Shown: positions 36,796-46,470, numbered from the stretch's first letter. The stretch: DNA of 64,000 bases from Cryomorphaceae bacterium (GCA_017798125.1 CP059070.1:2542001-2606000); one strand, 5' to 3'. Notes: generated by a model from the sequence alone, not told the origin. A program made the numbers and translations.

Positions 36796-38109
36796 TCAGC
36801 TCACGACCTCGCCATAGAGATCGAAGTCCAAAGCCTCTGTGATACGTACCTGAGCGAAATCGCCGATACGCACGTAATGCTCGCGGGCGTCGACCAGTAC
36901 TTCATTGTCAACGTCGGGTGAATCAAACTCGGTGCGGCCAATGAACCAGTCGCCTTCCTTGCGGTCAAAAAGCACGCGGAAGGTCTGCCCCACCAAGGCG
37001 GCATTCTTCTCTGCCGAAATTTGCTGCTGCACCTCCATGATCTGGGCTGCGCGATCTTCCTTGACCTCTTGGGGAACATCGTCCTCGAGCAAGAAAGCAT
37101 GCGTGTTTTCTTCATGGCTGTAGGTGAAAACTCCAAGGCGCTCGAATCGCTGATCGGCGACCCACTGCTTCATGATTTCAAAATCTTCCTCTGTCTCGCC
37201 CGGATATCCACAAATGAGGGTGGTGCGGATCGCCATACCCGGCACCTTGGCTCGGAATGCATCCAAAAGACGATTCGTTTTTTCCATGGTGGTTCCACGG
37301 CGCATGGACTTCAAGACGGGATCGCTGATGTGCTGAAGAGGAATATCGATGTAGTTGCAGACCTTCGGTTCTTCGCGAATAACGTCGAGCACATCCTCAG
37401 GAAATCCGGTTGGGAAGGCGTAGTGCAAGCGAATCCACTCGACACCTTCAACTCCAGCTAGCGCCTTGAGCAATTCGGCCAAGCGACGCTCTTTGTAGAG
37501 GTCTAAGCCGTAATACGTCAGATCCTGGGCAATCAAGATCAATTCTTTTACCCCTCCAGCCGCCAAGTGCTCGGCTTCTTTGACCAAGTCTTCAATGGGC
37601 TTGCTCACATGCTTTCCGCGCATCAAGGGAATGGCGCAGAATGAGCAGGGACGGTCGCAACCTTCGGCAATCTTCAAATAGGCAAAATGGGTCGGGGTGG
37701 TCGTCAGGCGCTCGCCAACGAGCTCGTGCTTGTAATCTGCTCCAAGGGCCTTGAGCAATCGGGGCAGATCGCGTGTTCCGAAGTACTCGTCCACATTGGG
37801 GATTTCTTTCTCGAGGTCCGGCTTATACCGCTCGCTGAGACAGCCCGTCACAAAAACCTTATCGATCAGTCCTTCTTCCTTGCGCTTGGCGTGGTGGAGA
37901 ATGGTGTTGACCGATTCTTCCTTAGCGTTGTCGATGAAGCCGCAGGTATTGATCACCACAATGTTCCCTTCTTCCTTAGGATCCTCATGGCGAACATCCA
38001 TTTCGTTGGCTTTGAGTTGCCCCATCAGGACTTCACTGTCGTAGAGGTTCTTGGAGCAACCAAGAGTTACAACATTGATGGTGTTTTTATGAAGTTGCTT
38101 GGTACGCAT
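36796..38109 (-). CDS. rimO: ribosomal protein S12 methylthiotransferase
   Basis: 437 residues from ATG at 38109, one base after the ftsY stop. An N-terminal UPF0004 domain (VVTLGCSKNLYDSEVLMGQL) is followed by radical SAM CDRPCSFCAIP with its CxxxCxxC cluster ligands and a C-terminal TRAM domain. It adds a methylthio group to Asp of ribosomal protein S12. The gene order rpmG, DUF4295, ftsY, rimO is conserved in Bacteroidota. Confidence 0.96.
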   Translation of the reverse strand: MRTKQLHKNTINVVTLGCSKNLYDSEVLMGQLKANEMDVRHEDPKEEGNIVVINTCGFIDNAKEESVNTILHHAKRKEEGLIDKVFVTGCLSERYKPDLEKEIPNVDEYFGTRDLPRLLKALGADYKHELVGERLTTTPTHFAYLKIAEGCDRPCSFCAIPLMRGKHVSKPIEDLVKEAEHLAAGGVKELILIAQDLTYYGLDLYKERRLAELLKALAGVEGVEWIRLHYAFPTGFPEDVLDVIREEPKVCNYIDIPLQHISDPVLKSMRRGTTMEKTNRLLDAFRAKVPGMAIRTTLICGYPGETEEDFEIMKQWVADQRFERLGVFTYSHEENTHAFLLEDDVPQEVKEDRAAQIMEVQQQISAEKNAALVGQTFRVLFDRKEGDWFIGRTEFDSPDVDNEVLVDAREHYVRIGDFAQVRITEALDFDLYGEVVS

Positions 38110-38110
38110 C

Positions 38111-39067
38111 TTATTGCTTGAAGAATGAATCGACGAATTCAAACTTGTTGAAGACCTGTAGGTCTTCGACCTTCTCTCCTACACCGATGTACTTAACGGG
38201 AATCTTGAATTCATCACTGATACCAATGACAACTCCGCCTTTTGCTGTTCCGTCCAGCTTGGTAATGGCCAGGGCATTGACTTCCGTCGCCTTGGTAAAC
38301 TGACGTGCCTGTTCTACGGCGTTCTGCCCTGTAGAACCATCGAGCACTAAGAGTACTTCGTGAGGCGCATCCGGAATGAGCTTTTGCATCACATTGCGGA
38401 CTTTAGAAAGCTCGTTCATCAGACCAATTTTGTTGTGCAGGCGCCCGGCGGTATCAATGAGGGCCACATCGGCCTCTTGAGAGAGGGCGGACTGTAAGGT
38501 ATCGTAGGCTACTGAAGCGGGATCTGAACCCATCTTTTGCTTGACAATCGGAACATCAACACGATCGGCCCAAACATTGAGCTGATCAATGGCCGCAGCA
38601 CGAAAGGTATCTCCTGCTCCCAGAACCACTTTCAAGCCTTTGTCTTTAAACTGCTTGGCCAATTTCCCAATGGTCGTAGTCTTGCCCACGCCATTGACCC
38701 CTACGACCATAATGACAAAAGGCTTGACTCCTTCCGGAACCGCAATTTCGGTGTACTCTTCCCCTTCACTTTCTGCCAACAAACCTGCAATCTCCTCTCG
38801 GAGGATTTGATTCAGCTCATCGGTGCCGAGGTATTTGTCTTTGGCCACGCGTTCCTCGATGCGTTCGATGACTTTTAAGGTGGTGGTGACTCCAACGTCT
38901 GAGGTTACCAGGACTTCCTCCAAGTTGTCGAGTACTTCATCGTCGACCTTGGATTTTCCAGCAACAGCTCGCGAAAGCTTTGAAAAGACACTCTCTTTGG
39001 ACTTTTCCAGTCCCTTGTCAAGGGTTTCTTTCTTTTCGTTGGAGAAAATGCGTTTGAATAAACTCAT
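38111..39067 (-). CDS. ftsY: signal recognition particle receptor FtsY
   Basis: 318 residues. A short charged N-terminus and NG domain: VVGVNGVGKTTTIGKLA (G1), DTFRAAAIDQL, DTAGRLHN, TKLDGTAKGG. It receives SRP-ribosome complexes at the inner membrane. A terminator upstream (39095-39126) separates it partly from DUF4295. Confidence 0.97.
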   Translation of the reverse strand: MSLFKRIFSNEKKETLDKGLEKSKESVFSKLSRAVAGKSKVDDEVLDNLEEVLVTSDVGVTTTLKVIERIEERVAKDKYLGTDELNQILREEIAGLLAESEGEEYTEIAVPEGVKPFVIMVVGVNGVGKTTTIGKLAKQFKDKGLKVVLGAGDTFRAAAIDQLNVWADRVDVPIVKQKMGSDPASVAYDTLQSALSQEADVALIDTAGRLHNKIGLMNELSKVRNVMQKLIPDAPHEVLLVLDGSTGQNAVEQARQFTKATEVNALAITKLDGTAKGGVVIGISDEFKIPVKYIGVGEKVEDLQVFNKFEFVDSFFKQ

Positions 39068-39094
39068 AGCGATTGAAATTCAGGCAAATATCCC

Positions 39095-39126
39095 AAAAAA
39101 AAAGCCACCTACGGAAGTAGATGGCT
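39095..39126 (-). terminator. terminator after DUF4295
   Basis: On the minus strand AGCCATCTAC, loop TTCC, GTAGGTGGCT (one G-U pair), then nine T. It would limit read-through into ftsY. Confidence 0.88.
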
Positions 39127-39147
39127 CTGATCGTTCATGGCTTCAAC

Positions 39148-39297
39148 TTACTTGTTGAAGAAGTCGTTTACTTGGTCCTTAGTTACCATTTCCTCTTGGA
39201 AGGAATACGTTCCTTTATCGGACTTCACCATCTTCACTACTTTGGTGTAGTTTTTAGAGGCGCCACTCTGCAGGGTTGCAACGGTTTTCTTAGCCAT
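39148..39297 (-). CDS. DUF4295 small protein
   Basis: 49 residues (MAKKTVATLQSGASKNYTKV, ending VNDFFNK). DUF4295 is a Bacteroidota protein always found beside rpmG and ftsY and is presumed ribosome-associated. Lies 9 nt after rpmG. Confidence 0.9.
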   Translation of the reverse strand: MAKKTVATLQSGASKNYTKVVKMVKSDKGTYSFQEEMVTKDQVNDFFNK

Positions 39298-39306
39298 AGT
39301 TCTTTA

Positions 39307-39489
39307 TTATTTGATTTCGCGGTGAACAGTCATCCGCTTCAAAATCGGGTTGTATTTCTTCAACTCCAAACGATCTGGAGTGTTCTTCTTATTCTTGGTA
39401 GAGATGTAGCGTGACGTTCCTGGCATACCACTCTCTTTGTGCTCTGTGCACTCGAGAATTACTTGAACGCGATTTCCTTTCTTCGCCAT
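39307..39489 (-). CDS. rpmG: 50S ribosomal protein L33
   Basis: 60 residues, [41 protein letters not shown], standard cysteine-poor L33. It has its own promoter at 39512-39543, needed because a lipoprotein gene and a terminator separate it from rpmB. Confidence 0.97.
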   Translation of the reverse strand: MAKKGNRVQVILECTEHKESGMPGTSRYISTKNKKNTPDRLELKKYNPILKRMTVHREIK

Positions 39490-39511
39490 GATCCTTTCTT
39501 TTTGAGGAGTG

Positions 39512-39543
39512 CAAAGATAGACATTTAATAAAAACTACACCAA
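39512..39543 (-). promoter_or_regulatory. rpmG promoter
   Basis: Minus strand TTG (39543-39541), 21-nt spacer, TATCTTTG (39519-39512). Confidence 0.75.
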
Positions 39544-39547
39544 GTAG

Positions 39548-40120
39548 TTAGAAGTTTTTCTCGTACAATTCAAGCAACAAGGAAAAGCCCGGAACCTGCA
39601 GCTCCTGCTTGACAATCCCGTCATTTTCATTGATGTACACGTAGCTCGAATCTGTTGTGCCTATTTCCGCAGAAGCCACAACATCCACCACAAACGTACC
39701 GGCGGGAACGGTAACCTCCACATCCACTTGACTTACCACGTTCACTACCGTGTCATTTTCAATGACCTCTTGCCATGTATCGCCTATGGCTGCATCCTTT
39801 TTATACACCTTGGACGCGTCCAACTCCGAACCTTGTAGGCCGTATTCATACAGCCAGGTGCCGTCTGTATACAAGGTGCTGGGCTGCGTTATCCCAGCGG
39901 CTTGAAGAACCATCTGATAGCGATCGTTCGCTTCACTGGTGATCTTTAACGTGGAAGACGTGTCCAGGACCGTACCGTCAAAAGTGGTTACATATCGACT
40001 TTCGTGACCCACGGCCACAAAAGGGAAGGCTTCCATCTGACTATTTCCGGAGTCTGGTTGCTCCTTGGAACAGGCTAAAAGACTTATGCCTGCCAAAGCA
40101 AAGATTAGGTGTCGTTTCAT
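39548..40120 (-). CDS. lipoprotein inserted between rpmB and rpmG
   Basis: 190 residues from ATG at 40120. MKRHLIFALAGISLLACSKEQ is a lipoprotein signal (lipobox LLAC). The mature part is beta-rich (TLYTDGTWLYEYGL, VTVPAGTFVVDVV), a pattern of Bacteroidota periplasmic lipoproteins of unknown role. An in-frame start 57 nt upstream would run through the rpmB terminator and is rejected. It interrupts the otherwise conserved rpmB-rpmG order. Confidence 0.82.
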   Translation of the reverse strand: MKRHLIFALAGISLLACSKEQPDSGNSQMEAFPFVAVGHESRYVTTFDGTVLDTSSTLKITSEANDRYQMVLQAAGITQPSTLYTDGTWLYEYGLQGSELDASKVYKKDAAIGDTWQEVIENDTVVNVVSQVDVEVTVPAGTFVVDVVASAEIGTTDSSYVYINENDGIVKQELQVPGFSLLLELYEKNF

Positions 40121-40134
40121 GATTGTGTGGCAAT

Positions 40135-40165
40135 AAAAAAAGGCCGTTCCGGTTGGGAACGACCT
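40135..40165 (-). terminator. rpmB terminator
   Basis: On the minus strand a 10-bp stem (CGTTCC/GGAACG core) and then a T-run ending about 15 nt before the lipoprotein start. The lipoprotein depends on read-through or on a promoter within that short gap. Confidence 0.88.
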
Positions 40166-40189
40166 AAATGTAAGCAATTTAGCGAAGGG

Positions 40190-40429
40190 TTACTTGGTCA
40201 AGTAACCTTTTTCGCGTGCTTCTTTAACCACGGCAGTGATGCCCTTTTTGTTGATGTTTTTCAACGCTGATGTTGAAACACGAAGGGTCAACCACTTGTC
40301 CTCTTCTGGCAAGTAAAAACGCTTGCGTACCAAATTCACTTTGAATTGGCGCTTAGTCTTCTTATTGGAGAAGGAAACGTGGTTTCCTGATAATGCTTTC
40401 TTTCCGGTCAGTTCACAAACTCTAGACAT
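40190..40429 (-). CDS. rpmB: 50S ribosomal protein L28
   Basis: 79 residues, MSRVCELTGKKALSGNHVSFSNKKTKRQFKVNL, full-length bacterial L28 with a single N-terminal cysteine. Confidence 0.97.
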   Translation of the reverse strand: MSRVCELTGKKALSGNHVSFSNKKTKRQFKVNLVRKRFYLPEEDKWLTLRVSTSALKNINKKGITAVVKEAREKGYLTK

Positions 40430-40496
40430 GATCCTCGAATATTAAAATTCCCTTTCGAAAATTGGAGTGCAAATTACGGGATAATTTCACAGATTT

Positions 40497-41741
40497 TCAA
40501 GCCGACTCTAAAATTTCTCGACGCAAGCTGGCCAAGCCTGCATTGACGCTCAAGTGGACGTTAAGCTTACGCTTGGTACCAAATAAGAATTGCTTGCTCC
40601 ACGTGCGCTGAGGGCCCGCGACCGCAATCCAAACAGTCCCGACAGGTTTCTCCTCTGATCCCCCGTCCGGGCCAGCAATTCCACTGGTGGCAATTCCATA
40701 ATCCGTTCCCATTCGATCCCGTACACCACGAGCCATTTGTTCCACAACCTCTTCACTGACCGCTCCGTGCTCCTCAATCGAGACCGAATCAACCCCTAGC
40801 TGCGCAATCTTCACGGCATTGCTATAGGCCACTACACCGCCAATCACATAGGCGGAGCTGCCGGGAATACTCGTCAAGGCAGCTGCAATAGCGCCTCCGG
40901 TACAACTTTCAGCTGTAGCCACGGTCTGATCGCGTTTGATCAGTTCTAGCCCCACTACTTCTTCCAGGGTCTGCGTTCCCTCACCGAAGATGTACTTTCC
41001 AACGACTTCTTGTAATCCTTGAACCTGCTCGTCAATTAATGCTGCCAACTGATCCCGGTCTGTACCGCGAGCGCTCAGGCGCAGTCGGACGCGGCCCGCA
41101 TTGGGCAAGTAAGCTAACTTGATCGCCTCGGGCAACGCCGATTCCCATGTTTCGAGCTTGGCGGCCAAGATACTCTCCGGTAAACCGGCAGTCAATATGG
41201 TTCGATGGACAATTTCCGGGGTATTAAAGCGCTCAACCGTCCAAGGCAGCACACTGTGTGTAAACATGGCCTTCATTTCATACGGAACACCAGGCATACT
41301 GACGACCACGTAGTCCTCACGATCAAACCACATGCCCGGTGCCGTTCCTTCGTGATTGCGGATCACTTGAGCCGCCTCAGGCACATTGGCCTGAGCCCGG
41401 TTCAATTCGGTAATCTCCCTTCCTTTGGCCCGAAACAGTTTGTTGATATCCTCAAATACTTCCTCTCGGAACGTCTCTGGACTCTCAAAATATTCACCGA
41501 GCGTATTCTTGGTCAGATCATCATTCGTCGGGCCTAACCCTCCCGTAATCAGAATCAACTGAGCACGCGTTCTCGCCTCGTCGACGGCGTGTTTGATGGC
41601 CTCGGGAGCATCCGAAATAGAAGTGACTTGAACGACGTCAACGCCAATTTCATTGAGTCGTTGTGCCATCCAAGCACTGTTTGTATCCACAATTTGGCCG
41701 ATGAGAATTTCATCTCCAATCGTAATGATTTCGGATTTCAT
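40497..41741 (-). CDS. cinA: CinA family nicotinamide-nucleotide amidase / competence-damage protein
   Basis: 414 residues. An N-terminal MoCF-like domain (IITIGDEILIGQIVDTNSAWMAQRL, ITGGLGPTNDDLT) is followed by a C-terminal deamidase domain (TVATAESCTGGAIAAALTSIPGSS, GIATSGIAGPDGG). It recycles nicotinamide mononucleotide and detoxifies ADP-ribose in the studied homologues. A TAGATTTG -7 box lies at 41768-41761. Confidence 0.94.
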   Translation of the reverse strand: MKSEIITIGDEILIGQIVDTNSAWMAQRLNEIGVDVVQVTSISDAPEAIKHAVDEARTRAQLILITGGLGPTNDDLTKNTLGEYFESPETFREEVFEDINKLFRAKGREITELNRAQANVPEAAQVIRNHEGTAPGMWFDREDYVVVSMPGVPYEMKAMFTHSVLPWTVERFNTPEIVHRTILTAGLPESILAAKLETWESALPEAIKLAYLPNAGRVRLRLSARGTDRDQLAALIDEQVQGLQEVVGKYIFGEGTQTLEEVVGLELIKRDQTVATAESCTGGAIAAALTSIPGSSAYVIGGVVAYSNAVKIAQLGVDSVSIEEHGAVSEEVVEQMARGVRDRMGTDYGIATSGIAGPDGGSEEKPVGTVWIAVAGPQRTWSKQFLFGTKRKLNVHLSVNAGLASLRREILESA

Positions 41742-41783
41742 AGCGTTTACTTACTTTCGACAAATCTACAGATTGTTCACGCT

Positions 41784-42512
41784 ATGAAACTCCTCTCCTC
41801 CTCCTTTGTTCTCAGCGTCACGCTGAGCCTATTAACCTCGTGCGAAGGCACTGCTCAGCTTCCGGACTTCAACAACCCCATCGGTGGGCCCAGCAGTCAA
41901 ATCATTACCCAATCGGATATGGTAGACGGCCTCAAGGAAGCCCTGAATGTGGGCATCCAAAACGCCGTAACCGAAGCTTCAAAAACCAACGGTTTTCTTA
42001 ACGACAGTAAGCTGCGCATCCCCTTCCCGCCGGAAGCGACTAAAGTGGAAAATAAAATGCGCCAACTCGGGTTGAGCACCCAGGCCGATCAGTTTGTGGA
42101 AACGCTGAACGCGGCGGCAAGTGAAGCGAGCAAGAAGGCCGCGCCCATTTTTGTGGATGCCATCACACGAATGACCATTCAGGATGCCCAAGGTATTTTG
42201 ACCAGTGACAACCATGAGGCCGCTACCGAGTATTTGGAGCAGCAAACGCGTAGTCAACTCTACAACGCTTTTAAGCCCGATGTACACGAGGCCATCGAAT
42301 CTGTCGGTGTAACTTCAGCTTGGGAGCCCATCGTAACGAAGTACAATGCGCTGCCCTTGACGGAAGACGTCAATCCGGATTTGGATGACTACGTCACACA
42401 GAAAACCTTAGACGGACTCTTTCTCTTGGTCGCTCAGGAAGAAAAAAAGATCCGTGAAAACCCCGAAGCGAGGGTCACGGATCTCTTGAAAAAAGTTTTC
42501 GGCAATATTTAA
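41784..42512 (+). CDS. DUF4197 lipoprotein
   Basis: 242 residues from ATG at 41784. The lipoprotein signal ends LLTSCEGTAQ. The rest is an all-helical DUF4197 domain (DGLKEALNVGIQNAVTEASKTNGFLND, LLKKVFGNI). In-frame starts further upstream lie within the divergent cinA gene and are rejected. Function unknown. Confidence 0.9.
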   Translation: MKLLSSSFVLSVTLSLLTSCEGTAQLPDFNNPIGGPSSQIITQSDMVDGLKEALNVGIQNAVTEASKTNGFLNDSKLRIPFPPEATKVENKMRQLGLSTQADQFVETLNAAASEASKKAAPIFVDAITRMTIQDAQGILTSDNHEAATEYLEQQTRSQLYNAFKPDVHEAIESVGVTSAWEPIVTKYNALPLTEDVNPDLDDYVTQKTLDGLFLLVAQEEKKIRENPEARVTDLLKKVFGNI

Positions 42513-43396
42513 ACGCCCATGCCCCCAGGCCCTAAGGTGTGTGTCAGTTGCTTGGGTCGAATGGACAAAACCGGCACAGGGCTGAAGTAGATAATTTTCT
42601 GTGCCAATGACCCCACGAAGAACTCTGATACCTTAGTTTCTTCTTGCGTCATAATCACAAACAGGTCTCCTTTCTTTTCCACCGCATAGTGAATCAATGC
42701 GGAAGCGAAGGACTCATCTCCAATTCGCTTGATAAAGTCCGAATTCACCTGAACGCCCTCCTTTTCGATAAAATCATGCACTTGGCGCATGTTGGCTTTT
42801 AAGTGCTTGACTACAAAATCATCATTAGTGTCCACAACTGAAACGGCGTGAATGGTAGAGCCGTACAGCTTTGCTAGACTGATGGCGTGCCCGACTTTTT
42901 GTTTGGTCTCCTTGGTCAAATCCAGGGGCAAAATGATGTTCTTGATGCCAATCTCGTGGTCCCCTCCTTTGATGGTGATCACCGGACGTTGTGCACTGGA
43001 AACTACACGCAATGCATTGGATCCAATGAAGCGCTTGCGTATCCCTTTTGGAGCACCGTTGGTTCCCATAATGATGATGTCCGCACTCTCTTCTTCTGCC
43101 ACGGTACGGACCATTTCATAGGGAGTCCCTTCTTCGATGCGCGTTTCAATCTCCACACCACGACCGCTGTACTGCGCAGCTAAAGAGCTTAATTTTTCCT
43201 CAATTTTCTGGCGCACGAGTTGATTCTCGCCATCCTGATCCAAAAAATTGCTCCACAAACTGGTCGGTTCCGTTACGGTCAACAGCAGGATACGCCCTCC
43301 CGTATGCTTGGCAAAACTGACCGCCTGATCAACAGCGGAAAGCGATTGAGGAGAGAAGCCCGTCGGAACAATGATCAAAGGATTTTCGTAGGTCAT
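42509..43396 (-). CDS. tandem universal stress protein
   Basis: 295 residues made of two UspA domains (1-145, 150-285). The first has the ATP-binding GTNGAPKGIRKRFIGSNA motif; the second has a weaker equivalent (MTQEETKVSEFFVGSLAQKI). Cytoplasmic stress protein, convergent with DUF4197 (4-nt overlap). Confidence 0.93.
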   Translation of the reverse strand: MTYENPLIIVPTGFSPQSLSAVDQAVSFAKHTGGRILLLTVTEPTSLWSNFLDQDGENQLVRQKIEEKLSSLAAQYSGRGVEIETRIEEGTPYEMVRTVAEEESADIIIMGTNGAPKGIRKRFIGSNALRVVSSAQRPVITIKGGDHEIGIKNIILPLDLTKETKQKVGHAISLAKLYGSTIHAVSVVDTNDDFVVKHLKANMRQVHDFIEKEGVQVNSDFIKRIGDESFASALIHYAVEKKGDLFVIMTQEETKVSEFFVGSLAQKIIYFSPVPVLSIRPKQLTHTLGPGGMGV

Positions 43397-43462
43397 ACTT
43401 TCTGCAGAATTTTAAGCTAAATTAGAATTCTTCGTTCACATACGAATCAATCCAACGGCAAT

Positions 43463-44335
43463 ATGTCACTCGCCCCTTCTGAACTCGTCTTGAATCCCGA
43501 TCACAGCGTATACCATCTGGGCTTGCACCCGGAAGACATCGCCGGTACGATACTCCTGGTTGGTGACCCTGGCCGGGTTCGTTTGGTCTCCGATAAGTTT
43601 GACAAAGTGACTCTTCGCCAGCAAAAAAGAGAATTCATTACCCATACGGGGGAGTTGAACGGCAAGCGATTGACTGTGATGGCCACGGGTATTGGTACGG
43701 ACAATATTGACATTGTGCTCAACGAGCTTGACGCCCTGGTCAACATCGATCTCAAGCGCCGGGAGTTTCTCGATCAAAAAACTTCCCTGCGCCTGGTGCG
43801 TATGGGAACTTCAGGATCGCTCCAGTCGGATATTCCCGTGGACAGTATCCTTTTGAGTGAGGCGGCCCTTGGCTTCGATGGACTGATGCACTTCTACGAT
43901 GCCCGCCACGTGATGGACCACGATTTCTCAAAAGCCTTCCGAAAAGAACTGAACTGGCCCGAGGCGGCAGCACATCCCTACGTGGTGCGTGCCGATCACG
44001 AAACCCTTGATCTTCTAAAAGGCCCCAACACCCACGTTGGAGTGACCATTACCGCCCACGGATTCTATGGCCCTCAGGGCCGGGAGCTTCGAATTCCGAT
44101 TGCCCTACCCGACCTCAACGATCGTCTCGAAAGCTTCCGTTTCGGAGATGAGCGCATCACCAACTATGAAATGGAGACCTCCGCCCTATATGGCCTTGGG
44201 AAAATGATGGGACACCGCTGCACCACCGCTTGTGTGATTATAGCCAACCGCCCCAACAACGATTTTTCGGCGAACTACCACGCCTCTGTGGAACAGATGA
44301 TTGACCATGTATTGGAGCGCCTCACGGCGCGATGA
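43463..44335 (+). CDS. nucleoside phosphorylase (uridine phosphorylase-like)
   Basis: 290 residues. PNP/UDP fold: ILLVGDPGRVRLVS, VMATGIGTDNIDIV, RMGTSGSLQSDIP, ITAHGFYGPQGRELRIP, NYEMETSALYGLGKMMGH. It cleaves nucleosides with phosphate in salvage. Uridine is the likeliest substrate, but this is not certain. The last codons (ERLTAR-stop) are formed by a dispersed hairpin repeat at 44317-44334. Confidence 0.9.
   Translation: MSLAPSELVLNPDHSVYHLGLHPEDIAGTILLVGDPGRVRLVSDKFDKVTLRQQKREFITHTGELNGKRLTVMATGIGTDNIDIVLNELDALVNIDLKRREFLDQKTSLRLVRMGTSGSLQSDIPVDSILLSEAALGFDGLMHFYDARHVMDHDFSKAFRKELNWPEAAAHPYVVRADHETLDLLKGPNTHVGVTITAHGFYGPQGRELRIPIALPDLNDRLESFRFGDERITNYEMETSALYGLGKMMGHRCTTACVIIANRPNNDFSANYHASVEQMIDHVLERLTAR
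44317..44334 (+). repeat. dispersed hairpin repeat forming a gene end
   Basis: GCGCC, TCAC, GGCGC, GATG. The tail plus the next A gives CGA-TGA, the stop of the phosphorylase gene. Confidence 0.8.
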
Positions 44336-44360
44336 AAACCTATTTAAACCGCTATTGACC

Positions 44361-44738
44361 ATGCCTGCATTAACCACAACCACCCCCGAACACGACAAAC
44401 GCATAGCTGAGATGATCTTCGCAGACATCTATCCGCTCTACGTGAATAAGATTGAAAAGAAGGGCCGGACCGTTGAAGAGCTGAATCAGGTCCTGTGCTG
44501 GATCCTCGGATTTTGCGAAGCCGAATTACAGGAACAAATCGATAAACGCTCCTCGTATGCTGAGCTTTTTGAGGCCGCTACCTTGCACCCCAACGCCCAT
44601 ATGATTAAAGGAGTGGTCTGCGGATATCGCATTGAGGAGCTTCAAACCAAGCTCACCCGAGAAGCCCGTCAGATGGAAAAACTGATCGACGAGCTGGCCA
44701 AGGGCCGAAAAATGGAGAAGATTCTGCGCAGCGAATAA
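44361..44738 (+). CDS. DUF2200 domain protein
   Basis: 125 residues from ATG at 44361. KRIAEMIFADIYPLYVNKIEKKGRTVEELNQVLCWILGF is the DUF2200 core. Small, soluble and helical, of unknown function. It follows the phosphorylase gene by 25 nt. Confidence 0.88.
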   Translation: MPALTTTTPEHDKRIAEMIFADIYPLYVNKIEKKGRTVEELNQVLCWILGFCEAELQEQIDKRSSYAELFEAATLHPNAHMIKGVVCGYRIEELQTKLTREARQMEKLIDELAKGRKMEKILRSE

Positions 44739-44740
44739 GA

Positions 44741-46285
44741 CTACCGCGCGTAGTTCACCGCCCGTGTTTCGCGGATCACCGTCACCTTGACCTGACCTGG
44801 ATAGGTCATTTCACTTTGGATCTTTTGACTGATGTCGTAGCTGAGTTGCGTAGCACTGTTGTCGTCGACCTTGTCGCAATCGACCACTACACGTAGTTCA
44901 CGACCCGCTTGAATCGCATAGGACTTGCTCACGCCCGGGTACTGCAGAGCCAACTCCTCCAATTCCTTCAGACGCTTGATGTAGCTGTCTACGATCTGGC
45001 GACGAGCTCCCGGACGAGCTCCTGAGATTCCATCACAGACTTGAATGATCGGCGCAATGAGGGTATTCATTTCCACTTCATCGTGGTGAGCTCCTACGGC
45101 ATTACAGACATCGGGCTTCTCTCCGTACTTTTCACAGAGCTTCATCCCAAGGATAGCGTGCGGCAACTCACTCTCTTCATCGGGCACTTTTCCAATATCG
45201 TGCAAGAGTCCAGCCCGTTTGGCCGCCTTGGGGTTGAGCCCCAATTCACTGGCCATAATGGAACAGAGGTTCGCTACTTCACGGCTGTGCTGCAACAGGT
45301 TCTGTCCGTACGAAGAACGGTACTTCATACGTCCTACCATGCGTACTAGCTCCGGATGTAAATTGTGAATTCCAAGGTCGATGGCGGTGCGCTTGCCGGT
45401 CTCGGCTATTTCTTCTTCGAGTTCTTTAATGGTCTTCTTGACCACTTCCTCAATTCGCGCCGGATGGATACGTCCATCTGTCACCAACTTATGCAAGGAC
45501 AGTCGCGCCACCTCACGACGAACCGGATCAAAGCAACTCAAGATGATGGCCTCAGGTGTATCGTCTACAATGATCTCTACCCCCGTAGCGGCTTCTAAGG
45601 CACGGATGTTTCGACCTTCACGGCCAATGATACGTCCCTTGACATCATCGCTTTCGATATTGAACACCGATACGCTGTTCTCAATGCTGTGCTCTACGCC
45701 CACCCGTTGGATGGTTTGAAGAATGATCTTCTTGGCTTCTTTGTTGGCGGCCAACTTCGCCTCTTCGACTTGCTCCTGAACCAAGGCCAAGGCCTGTGCT
45801 TTCGCCTCGTCTTTGAGGGCATCCACGAGCTGCTTCTTGGCTTCCTCAGCGGACAATCCGGAAATGACCTCGAGCTGCTCTACCTGCTTGCGGTGCATTT
45901 GCTCTACTTCCTTACTTCTGCGCTCCAAGACGTCGAAGCGCTTATCCAATTTGGATTGCTTGTCCTTGAGCTCCTTGTAGTTTCGGCTGTTTTCTTCGAT
46001 TCGGGTGCGGAGCTTGTCGTCCTTTTCTTTGAACTTCTTCTCCTTCGCCTCCATGCGTTGATTGCGTTCGTGAATCACGCCTTCATGCTCGGTCTTGAGC
46101 TCAAGAAATTTCTCCTTGGCTTGAAGGATTTTGTCCTTCTTGATTTGTTCCCCCTCTTTCTCGGCTTCGGCCAGCATTTTGGCGACCTTACCGTCTCCTT
46201 GTTTTCTCAGGATGATCACGGCAAGCCCAAATCCGGCCAGCACACTGATCAATCCTTCGACGATCATAACGACTGTATTGTCCAT
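44741..46285 (-). CDS. rny: ribonuclease Y
   Basis: 514 residues. An N-terminal membrane helix ([22 protein letters not shown]), a long coiled coil (about 30-200), a KH domain ([27 protein letters not shown]) and an HD domain (LLHDIGK). Membrane-anchored endoribonuclease starting mRNA decay. Confidence 0.96.
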   Translation of the reverse strand: MDNTVVMIVEGLISVLAGFGLAVIILRKQGDGKVAKMLAEAEKEGEQIKKDKILQAKEKFLELKTEHEGVIHERNQRMEAKEKKFKEKDDKLRTRIEENSRNYKELKDKQSKLDKRFDVLERRSKEVEQMHRKQVEQLEVISGLSAEEAKKQLVDALKDEAKAQALALVQEQVEEAKLAANKEAKKIILQTIQRVGVEHSIENSVSVFNIESDDVKGRIIGREGRNIRALEAATGVEIIVDDTPEAIILSCFDPVRREVARLSLHKLVTDGRIHPARIEEVVKKTIKELEEEIAETGKRTAIDLGIHNLHPELVRMVGRMKYRSSYGQNLLQHSREVANLCSIMASELGLNPKAAKRAGLLHDIGKVPDEESELPHAILGMKLCEKYGEKPDVCNAVGAHHDEVEMNTLIAPIIQVCDGISGARPGARRQIVDSYIKRLKELEELALQYPGVSKSYAIQAGRELRVVVDCDKVDDNSATQLSYDISQKIQSEMTYPGQVKVTVIRETRAVNYAR

Positions 46286-46304
46286 ATGTCGGTATAAAAT
46301 AAGC

Positions 46305-46470
46305 CCACACTACTTCACGGTTCTATTAAACCCCATAATGTCATGGGTGGAGTCGCCGACAGCATCAAACTTCCACCGGTCCGGATTGGACTCACCGTCA
46401 CCAGGACGGCTACAAGGCCTGTTTTTAACTGTCTGAATCGTTGAACTCCAATAGAATAACTGTTGAGTTT
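46305..46470 (-). ncRNA. ssrS: probable 6S RNA
   Basis: The gap between zapA and rny codes for nothing but is strongly structured on the minus strand. TTCTATT near the 5' end pairs with AATAGAA near the 3' end, CCGTC/GACGG form a hairpin, and GGTGAGTC pairs with GACTCCACC with one bulge. A closing stem around a large bulge plus the zapA-rny location fit 6S RNA of Bacteroidota. Ends are approximate. Identity rests on position and folding by eye. Confidence 0.5.

Noticed and set aside
41060-41090. GCGC-TCAG-GCGC in cinA as a hairpin repeat
   Set aside because: No GATG tail and a short stem, consistent with chance in GC-rich coding sequence.
44069-44081. GGCCC-TCA-GGGCC in the phosphorylase gene as a further hairpin repeat
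   Set aside because: It encodes the conserved FYGPQGR motif of the enzyme and lacks the GATG tail.
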